In this document: positions 5,818-10,170 of the stretch, piece after piece
Layout of the letters: each line of letters opens with the position of its first letter
Numbering within the stretch: the first letter of the stretch is position 1
Source of the DNA: Candidatus Tayloriibacteriota bacterium
GTDB taxonomy: Bacteria > Patescibacteriota > Minisyncoccia > Phycocordibacterales > JAKAEA01
NCBI GenBank assembly: GCA_029288535.1
Contig: JARIGY010000052.1
Span: 1-10,170, forward strand
Reading direction: 5' to 3'
Length of the DNA stretch: 10,170 nucleotides
Notes under the pieces: model-generated
What the model saw: the letters and a program-made list of their open reading frames with translations, nothing else
Databases searched by the model: none
What the model was told of the DNA's origin: nothing
Program-made: the position numbers and the translations under genes

Positions 5818-6818
5818 TAGAGAAGCCTGAAAGAGAAACTTCAATGATAACTTTTAAAAATCAACCAAAGCTCTCAGGGTTCGATATAGATAAGAGGGCT
5901 GATGAGTTGCGGGTAACACTCATTCCTTATATCAAGGAGTTTTTAGAGACCGATGATTTATTTAAAGATAAAGAGGTGAACATAGAGTTCTCCCATACCG
6001 GTGTTTCATCCCTTGTGGGTTTTCTTGAAGTCGAAGGAGAAAAATACGTTCTTAAAATCCCTCTCTTTAATTCAAGTTATGCGGGAAGCGAAGCTTTATT
6101 CTTGAAAACGTGGGAATCGGTTGGCGTACCTGTTCCGCATGTTTATAAAGAAGGGACGATTGGAGGCCGTACCTATATATTAATGGAATACGTTGATGCG
6201 CCAATTTTATTGGATGTCATTAAGAAAGGTGAGGCCAAGAAAGATGTTTCAGTTGAACTTGGTAAAACTCTAGCCCAGATGCATACTTCAAAAGCTGAAG
6301 GATATGGCAGAGTTATGGAAGGCAAGCCGCAATACAAAACATTTAAAGAATGGATTTCAGATGAAGATATTCAAGATAGGATCGCTTATGTGAAAGAGCA
6401 GAACCTTTTGACCGATGAGCACGGATCGATTGATAGAACTATAGATATTCTTATTGAATATGCCAAAGATAAAGATATCAGTACCTATTGTCATTTTGAT
6501 TTTGGGGCAAGCAATATCTTAGCTACCGAACCGCCAACCGTAATCGACCCTAATCCAATGCTAAATAACGGAATCATTGATATCGGTCGAAGTATGTTGC
6601 TTTCAATTTCTGGAGGAAGTGACGGCGAGCAACTTAAGCGTGGCTATTTTTCTGAACGGGGATGTGATACTCAAGCACTTCATGCTGCAATTATTCTCAG
6701 TGCATATTGGAAATTCGCATATTGGCACAAGAAGGGTAAAACTGAGGAAATAGAGAATGTGAGAAAATATCTGGCTCAAACAAATCATCTCTTAACTTCT
6801 GGTATACTATATCTATGA
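5814..6818 (+). CDS. APH/choline-kinase family phosphotransferase
   Basis: This is a small-molecule kinase of the aminoglycoside phosphotransferase superfamily, which transfers the ATP gamma-phosphate to a hydroxyl. In the 334-residue protein the N-lobe has the ATP lysine in KYVLKIP (Lys81), an acidic helix around 92-100 and the hinge region YILMEYVDAP at 121-130. The C-lobe has the catalytic HFDFGASN at 227-234 (Asp229 and Asn234 in the H-x-D-x4-N pattern) and the metal-binding Asp245 in VIDPNP, followed by IDIGRS at 255-260. I chose the ATG at 5814 because it overlaps the upstream stop as ATGA. A longer in-frame start at 5751 would overlap the neighbour by 67 nt, and Met11 (5844) is a shorter alternative. 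The substrate is unknown: aminoglycosides, choline, homoserine or a nucleoside/sugar are all possible, and the neighbours favour a nucleoside-like compound. It ends in an ATGA overlap with the deaminase. Confidence 0.85.
   Translation: MIEKPERETSMITFKNQPKLSGFDIDKRADELRVTLIPYIKEFLETDDLFKDKEVNIEFSHTGVSSLVGFLEVEGEKYVLKIPLFNSSYAGSEALFLKTWESVGVPVPHVYKEGTIGGRTYILMEYVDAPILLDVIKKGEAKKDVSVELGKTLAQMHTSKAEGYGRVMEGKPQYKTFKEWISDEDIQDRIAYVKEQNLLTDEHGSIDRTIDILIEYAKDKDISTYCHFDFGASNILATEPPTVIDPNPMLNNGIIDIGRSMLLSISGGSDGEQLKRGYFSERGCDTQALHAAIILSAYWKFAYWHKKGKTEEIENVRKYLAQTNHLLTSGILYL
6800..6808 (+). promoter_or_regulatory. Internal extended -10 promoter before the deaminase
   Basis: TGG-TATACT (hexamer 6803-6808) lies inside the last codons of the kinase gene. 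Exactly 6 nt separate it from the ATG at 6815, the same layout as at 5374-5389. It could give an independent leaderless transcript of the last two genes of the cluster. No -35 is evident. Confidence 0.4.
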
Positions 6819-7231
6819 AAGATAATCTTTTTGAAAAAGTACTGGAATTTGCAAAGGAATATAATGCCCCTAAAAATACTACCTATGCAGCCGCTCTTAC
6901 GAAGTCAGGAAAAATACTGACGAGTGTTTACGTGGATGCTGCTGTTGATTCCGCTCAGCTATGCGCTGAAACTGGTTGCATTGCAGAAGCAACCAAACTA
7001 AAAGATCCAATAACTCATTCGTTATGTATTTGGTATGGTCCTACAACAGACACAAAAATTTTATCAGCATGCGGAATTTGCCAGGAACGATTATCACGAT
7101 TCGGCATGGATGTGATGATTGCAGTTTCTGAAAATAATGGGGAAGTGGCATATAAACCTCTTAAAGAACTACGACCGCATTTCTGGCTAGATGCTTTTAA
7201 TGAGAAATCAGATAACCAGGAGGGGAAATAG
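6815..7231 (+). CDS. Cytidine/blasticidin-S deaminase-like protein
   Basis: Zinc-dependent hydrolytic deaminase of the cytidine deaminase superfamily, expected to convert a cytosine-type base, nucleoside or analogue to its uracil form. The 138-residue protein has strand YAAALTKSGKILTSVYV at 24-40, the active-site CAE at 50-52 (Cys50 zinc ligand, Glu52 proton shuttle) and the second zinc motif CGIC at 86-89, followed by helix QERLSRFG. Cys-type ligands and length resemble homotetrameric CDAs and blasticidin S deaminase. The usual Pro before the second Cys pair (P-C-x-x-C) is Ala85. The phrase SACGICQERL echoes the S-P-C-G-R-C of blasticidin S deaminase, but the substrate cannot be decided. The ATG overlaps the kinase stop and has no Shine-Dalgarno, so it is translated by coupling or from the leaderless promoter just upstream. 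The last codons carry AGGAGGGG, which probably serves the next gene. Confidence 0.82.
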   Translation: MKDNLFEKVLEFAKEYNAPKNTTYAAALTKSGKILTSVYVDAAVDSAQLCAETGCIAEATKLKDPITHSLCIWYGPTTDTKILSACGICQERLSRFGMDVMIAVSENNGEVAYKPLKELRPHFWLDAFNEKSDNQEGK

Positions 7232-7255
7232 AGTTAGGTACCTTACTCTAAAAAA
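7218..7255 (+). promoter_or_regulatory. Remote Shine-Dalgarno with intervening hairpin
   Basis: A perfect AGGAGG at 7218-7223, inside the deaminase gene, lies 32 nt before the ATG at 7256. Between them is a near-palindrome of 22 nt (7229-7250) with arms TAGAGT and ACTCTA, one T-T mismatch, an AG/CT pair of steps and loop GTAC. If the hairpin folds, the effective spacing falls to 10 nt. The hairpin begins at the deaminase stop codon TAG. No other start codon is available in frame near the Shine-Dalgarno. Confidence 0.5.
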
Positions 7256-7873
7256 ATGTTAAAAATCTATTTAGCCCGGCACGGCCAAAATACTGATAAT
7301 ATGGCAGGTATCCTAAATGGCCATCGTGATGAACCTTTGACGGAAAAAGGAATTAAGCAGGCTCATGAGATTGCGGATAAAACCAAAGAAATCGAACTTT
7401 CCTTCGACGCAGTTTACAGTTCTCCTCTTGTCCGCGCTTTTGAAACTGCAAAAATAATTTCTAGGATCACCGGGTCTCCAGAACCACAAAAGGAACTTCT
7501 GCTCATTGAGCGAGACTTCGGCATCATGACGGGAAAGAATATTTCCGATATCGAGAAGTTATGTGCGCCTAATATTATAAAAGGAGAAATTATAACCTAC
7601 TTTCTGAACCCAGAGGGAGCAGAGACTTTTCCTGACCTTATGAAGCGCGCTAGAATGCTGATCGATAAAATTGAAGCAGTACATAAGAAAGGGAATATTT
7701 TACTGGTAACTCATGGTGATATTGGAAAAATGATCTATGCGGAATATTACAAATTGGACTGGAAGCAAGTGCTGACACAATTCCATTTTGGAAACTGCGA
7801 CTTGCTACTCTTGTCTGAGGATTCAGTTGCAAGTGAGTCGCATGTTTTCAAGGTTTTGCAGCATAATCATTGA
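7256..7873 (+). CDS. Histidine phosphatase (phosphoglycerate-mutase-like)
   Basis: Histidine phosphatase superfamily, branch 1: a phosphohistidine intermediate removes phosphate from small molecules or sugars/nucleotides. The 205-residue protein has the RHG motif at 8-10 with nucleophile His9, a substrate arginine in SSPLVRAFETA (Arg60), the acidic general-acid region LLIERDFGIMTGK at 82-94 (Glu85 likely) and the second catalytic histidine in LVTHGD (His153). The pattern fits broad-specificity phosphatases, CobC-like alpha-ribazole phosphatases and cofactor-dependent mutases; the C-terminus does not identify one. The start is set by the RHG distance (residue 8) and the absence of any upstream in-frame start after the TAG at 7235-7237. 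It is the last gene of the cluster, 24 nt after the deaminase stop. It may dephosphorylate a nucleotide made by the kinase or be unrelated. Confidence 0.87.
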   Translation: MLKIYLARHGQNTDNMAGILNGHRDEPLTEKGIKQAHEIADKTKEIELSFDAVYSSPLVRAFETAKIISRITGSPEPQKELLLIERDFGIMTGKNISDIEKLCAPNIIKGEIITYFLNPEGAETFPDLMKRARMLIDKIEAVHKKGNILLVTHGDIGKMIYAEYYKLDWKQVLTQFHFGNCDLLLLSEDSVASESHVFKVLQHNH

Positions 7874-7968
7874 CATCCTCTTCCTCGATATCGTGTCGGC
7901 ACATATCTATTTGTTGGAATCTAGCGTATGGTTACAGTAGAAACTTTTTATTTAATAATCGTTAAGAC

Positions 7969-8643
7969 ATGCCTTTTCATAGAAAAATCTCATTGATTGC
8001 AGGTATTCTTTATATACTTACTTTTGTGTCGGTGCCGACTCTTGCTATCTATGGCCCGGTAAAGGCCGCGGGCTATATCTTGGGAAATGGTCCAGATACC
8101 TCCACAATCATTGGTGGAGTTTTGGAAATTATCGTAGCTCTCGCGGGAATCGGTACTGCCGTTGTGCTTTTCTCTATTCTTAAAAAGCAGAGTGAGACAG
8201 CCGCGCTGGCGCTCGTTGCCACTCGAATTTTAGAATCCGGTACGATATTTGTCGGTGTGGCATTCCTTTTGACGATTGTGACGTTGAGGCAGACGGGAGC
8301 CGGGGCAGGCGCACTGGGCATCAGTCATACGCTCGCACTTCTTTATGACCGTGTTTTTCTCCTTGGGCAAAGTTTTATGCCGGCTATCTGCGACCTGCTC
8401 TTAGGGTCCATGCTATATAAATCACGGTTGGTTCCACGGAGTCTTTCTATGATAGGCATTGTGGGAGGCCCCTTACTTCTCCTCGGTTATTTTGCAGTGA
8501 TGTTCGGTGTTCTTGGGCAACATGGCGCTTTGGCAGGACTGTCAGCGATCGGCGTTGCAGTGTTTGAATTCTCGCTGGGCATATGGCTGATCGTCAAAGG
8601 TTTCAATCCCCAGGCTGTTGCCGCCTTGGAATCAAAAAATTAA
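7969..8643 (+). CDS. DUF4386-like integral membrane protein
   Basis: The 224-residue protein is strongly hydrophobic with about six membrane segments (roughly 8-28, 48-71, 88-106, 127-149, 160-182, 188-210). The opening RKISLIAGILYILTF, the R-x-x-E in ATRILES at 84-90 and the LLLGSMLYKSRLVPRSLS segment at 143-160 match my recollection of the DUF4386 family, whose function is unknown. There are no obvious catalytic residues, and the protein ends in a short polar tail. There is no Shine-Dalgarno before the ATG and only AT-rich sequence (TTACAG at 7932-7937 and AATAAT at 7954-7959 could form a weak promoter). It follows the nucleoside cluster after a 95-nt gap and is GC-richer than that cluster, so it probably belongs to a separate unit. 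DUF4386 genes are often carried singly as accessory genes. Confidence 0.72.
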   Translation: MPFHRKISLIAGILYILTFVSVPTLAIYGPVKAAGYILGNGPDTSTIIGGVLEIIVALAGIGTAVVLFSILKKQSETAALALVATRILESGTIFVGVAFLLTIVTLRQTGAGAGALGISHTLALLYDRVFLLGQSFMPAICDLLLGSMLYKSRLVPRSLSMIGIVGGPLLLLGYFAVMFGVLGQHGALAGLSAIGVAVFEFSLGIWLIVKGFNPQAVAALESKN

Positions 8644-8675
8644 AACGTTCCGATAGATTACACAAACACAACTAA

Positions 8676-8710
8676 TGTTATACTGAAACCATTACACAGA
8701 AAAAGGAGGA
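8676..8710 (+). promoter_or_regulatory. Extended -10 promoter and strong RBS for a TTG start
   Basis: TGT-TATACT (hexamer 8679-8684) is the same extended -10 form as before the deoxyribosyltransferase. Transcription would start near 8691, and the short leader carries AAGGAGG at 8704-8710, 10 nt before TTG at 8721. This strong Shine-Dalgarno decides the TTG start; no ATG or GTG is nearby. A -35 is not convincing (TTACAC at 8658-8663, spacing 15). Confidence 0.5.
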
Positions 8711-8720
8711 CAATAAAAAA

Positions 8721-9845
8721 TTGAGCAGACTTCTGCCGCAGGTCGCGGCAGCGGTTTTTGTCTGCGCCGTGTTGGCCGCTATCTTTTATGTGACAAATTC
8801 GCTTGCGACTATTACGTACGACTCCAGCGCGGCGGCGACAGCGACTTCTAGCCAACAAGTTTCAGTCATCCCGCAGACACTCGATAAGGTTTCCTACAAC
8901 AAAAGAATGATCGCAATGGCTAACAACCCGTTGCCGAAACCTGCGGCGACTTCCACTCAGTTGGCCGCATCGTCATCGACAGCTATTTTAACTTCTGCCA
9001 CGACATCTGTCGGCATTTCGCATAAGCTTTGGCCTGTCCCGACTGTCTACCCGCGCTTTGGCGCCTTGCTGCCGTTCAATCGCATTGTCGCGTACTACGG
9101 CAATTTTTATTCGACAAAAATGGGTGTGCTCGGCGAGTATCCCACCGAGCAAATGCTTCCCATGCTCATGAACGAGGTGGCGAAGTGGCAAGCCGCCGAC
9201 CCGGCTACTCCGGTAATTCCCGCTATCGATTATATTGCCGTCACCGCCCAGGGCTCGCCGGGGCAGGATGGCATGTACCGCCTCCGCATGCCTGCGGATC
9301 AGATTCAAAAAGCCATTGATCTTGCCAACCGGGTCCACGGCGTTGTCTTTCTCGACATACAAGTCGGCTTAAGCGATCTTCAAGCCGAACTTCCTCCTCT
9401 CGAACAGTATCTGAAGCTGCCGAATGTCCATCTGGCTATCGATCCTGAATTTTCGATGAAAACAGGCGCAAAGCCGGGGAGTGTTATCGGAACGTTCGGT
9501 TCCGTCGATATCAATTATGCCGCTCAATTTCTGGCAAGGATCGTCGATCAGAATAACATGCCGCCAAAAATCCTGGTTGTTCACCGTTTTACTACTCGCA
9601 TGGTTACCGGCTACGAAAATATCAAGCCGTCACCGGAAGTGCAGGTCGTCATGGACATGGACGGCTGGGGTACTCGGGCGCGCAAACTGGCGACCTACCA
9701 TGATGTCATCTACGAAGAGCCGGTCCAATTTACCGGATTCAAATTGTTCTACAAAAACGATCTGTTGCCGCCAAGCACGGGCATGCTCACTCCGGAACAG
9801 GTGCTGAAGCTGACTCCGCGCCCAGTGTACATTCAATATCAGTAG
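8721..9845 (+). CDS. Membrane-anchored extracytoplasmic protein, barrel-like, unknown
   Basis: I do not recognise a named family for this 374-residue protein. A hydrophobic N-terminal segment at about 8-29 acts as signal peptide or anchor; Cys15 is not in a good lipobox. Residues 35-100 form a low-complexity Ala/Ser/Thr linker typical of an exported stalk. From about 117 on, a folded domain shows regularly spaced hydrophobic strands ending in polar or acidic residues: RIVAYYGN 121-128, PVIPAIDYIAV 164-174, GVVFLDIQ 207-214, VHLAIDPEF 236-244, KILVVHRF 283-290, VVMDMDGWG 309-317 and GFKLFYKND 339-347. This is the pattern of a (beta/alpha)8 barrel as in glycoside hydrolases, with Asp213, Asp241, Glu243, His288 and Asp312/314 as candidate active-site residues. 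The function could be cell-wall or polysaccharide related, or a non-enzymatic surface protein. It starts at TTG behind a strong Shine-Dalgarno. A sigma factor gene follows 49 nt downstream. Confidence 0.78.
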   Translation: MSRLLPQVAAAVFVCAVLAAIFYVTNSLATITYDSSAAATATSSQQVSVIPQTLDKVSYNKRMIAMANNPLPKPAATSTQLAASSSTAILTSATTSVGISHKLWPVPTVYPRFGALLPFNRIVAYYGNFYSTKMGVLGEYPTEQMLPMLMNEVAKWQAADPATPVIPAIDYIAVTAQGSPGQDGMYRLRMPADQIQKAIDLANRVHGVVFLDIQVGLSDLQAELPPLEQYLKLPNVHLAIDPEFSMKTGAKPGSVIGTFGSVDINYAAQFLARIVDQNNMPPKILVVHRFTTRMVTGYENIKPSPEVQVVMDMDGWGTRARKLATYHDVIYEEPVQFTGFKLFYKNDLLPPSTGMLTPEQVLKLTPRPVYIQYQ

Positions 9846-9879
9846 GCCGAAACCGGTCACACTTTTACGATATTTCCGT

Positions 9880-9885
9880 TATACT
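9880..9885 (+). promoter_or_regulatory. Candidate -10 element before the sigma factor gene
   Basis: TATACT at 9880-9885 lies 9 nt before the ATG at 9895, so the leader would be only a few bases. Here the TGN extension is absent (CGT instead) and no good -35 is visible. It is listed because the hexamer is identical to those before three other genes in the window. Confidence 0.3.
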
Positions 9886-9894
9886 CAATAGGTC

Positions 9895-10151
9895 ATGAAT
9901 GGATCCGACCCGGACGACATAAAGAGTATTATAGAAAAAGCGAAAAAAGGGGATAAGAATGCTTTTTCTTCTCTGTACGCGTCTTACTTTGCCCCGCTGT
10001 ATAGGTATATTTATTTTAGGGTAGGCAGCAAGGTTGAGGCGGAGGATCTCACTCAGGATGTTTTTGTAAAAGCGTATATGTCATTTGGCCGGTACGCATA
10101 TTCTGGAGTTTCTCCATTGGCGTATTTTTATACGATTGCGCGCAATACCAT
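9895..10151 (+). CDS. ECF-type RNA polymerase sigma factor, 3'-truncated
   Basis: The gene starts at ATG 9895 and runs into the contig end; about 85 genuine residues are seen. They contain the region 2 core of a sigma-70 family ECF factor: the helix FSSLYASYFAPLYRYIYFRV at 24-43, the acidic EAEDLTQDVFVKAY at 48-61 (core polymerase binding) and the -10-melting/recognition part ending in PLAYFYTIARNTI at 74-86, where most members continue with an Ile-Asp. Region 4 is missing. The codons from 10152 on come from sequencing adapter, so the apparent residues C-L-L-Y-T-S are artificial. Such factors direct polymerase to stress or envelope promoters, often with a nearby anti-sigma factor; that gene, if present, lies beyond the contig. 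There is no strong Shine-Dalgarno (AGGT at 9890-9893 is too close). Confidence 0.88.
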
Positions 10152-10170
10152 CTGTCTCTTATACACATCT
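10152..10170 (+). other. Tn5/Nextera mosaic-end adapter (artefact)
   Basis: The last 19 bases, CTGTCTCTTATACACATCT, are the exact reverse complement of the 19-bp Tn5 mosaic end used in transposase-based library preparation. They sit flush at the end of the window and interrupt a conserved sigma-factor domain. They are untrimmed adapter, not genomic DNA or a native Tn5 copy. The C at 10152 could by chance also be the genuine genomic base. Confidence 0.96.

Noticed and set aside
7888..7906. Hairpin ATAT-C-GTG-TCGG-CAC-ATAT after the phosphatase gene as a terminator
   Set aside because: The stem is short and AT-rich with a bulge and has no T-tract behind it; not enough to call.
4390..7970. Duplicated tRNA 3' end (att site) closing the AT-rich segment
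   Set aside because: I found no second copy of the T-arm/acceptor sequence of tRNA-Gln near the downstream edge or elsewhere, and no integrase gene.
1..10151. CRISPR arrays, insertion sequences or recoded UGA
   Set aside because: No regularly spaced repeats, no transposase genes, and TGA ends several genes exactly where family homologues should stop.

Overview
This window looks like a contig from a Candidate Phyla Radiation (Patescibacteria, probably Parcubacteria-like) bacterium. This assignment is an inference. The grounds are an RF2 with a strongly shortened N-terminal domain, a CTP synthase of a divergent sequence type, few Shine-Dalgarno sequences, several apparently leaderless genes, a tRNA gene without an encoded CCA tail, and many short uncharacterised proteins. 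TGA is a normal stop here (ftsX, the deoxyribosyltransferase, the kinase and the phosphatase all end in TGA), which fits the presence of RF2 and excludes the UGA-glycine code of Gracilibacteria and Absconditabacteria. All genes are on the + strand.

Region 1 (1-4301, GC-rich) is a housekeeping block. It starts with a possible tRNA 3' end, followed by prfB (RF2), ftsE and ftsX (the ABC-type divisome regulator of cell-wall hydrolysis) and pyrG (CTP synthase), which starts only 2 nt after ftsX. A weak terminator-like hairpin and a promoter-like element overlap just before tRNA-Gln(CUG) at 4345-4415.

Region 2 (about 4416-7960) is clearly AT-richer. For example, 5041-5100 and 6421-6480 each hold 17 G/C in 60, against 36/60 at 3001-3060 and 43/60 at 9241-9300. 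It looks like accessory DNA inserted behind the tRNA, though no integrase or duplicated att site is visible. It holds an unknown single-membrane-span coiled-coil protein and then a tight four-gene cluster: a nucleoside 2-deoxyribosyltransferase-like enzyme, an APH/choline-kinase-like phosphotransferase, a cytidine/blasticidin-S-deaminase-like enzyme and a histidine phosphatase. Two junctions are ATGA overlaps. At the third, an AGGAGG lies 32 nt before the start codon with a 22-nt hairpin between them. The enzymes suggest salvage or detoxification of a nucleoside-like compound, but no substrate can be read from the sequence.

Region 3 (7969-10151) returns to higher GC. It holds a DUF4386-type multi-span membrane protein, a membrane-anchored extracytoplasmic protein with a barrel-like pattern and no recognised family, and the N-terminal half of an ECF-type sigma-70 factor cut by the contig end.

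The last 19 bases (10152-10170) are exactly the Tn5/Nextera mosaic end and are adapter, not genome. An identical TATACT -10-like hexamer, usually in a TGN extended form, lies just before four genes (5389, 6815, 8721, 9895). For the first two the predicted transcript would begin at or next to the start codon.
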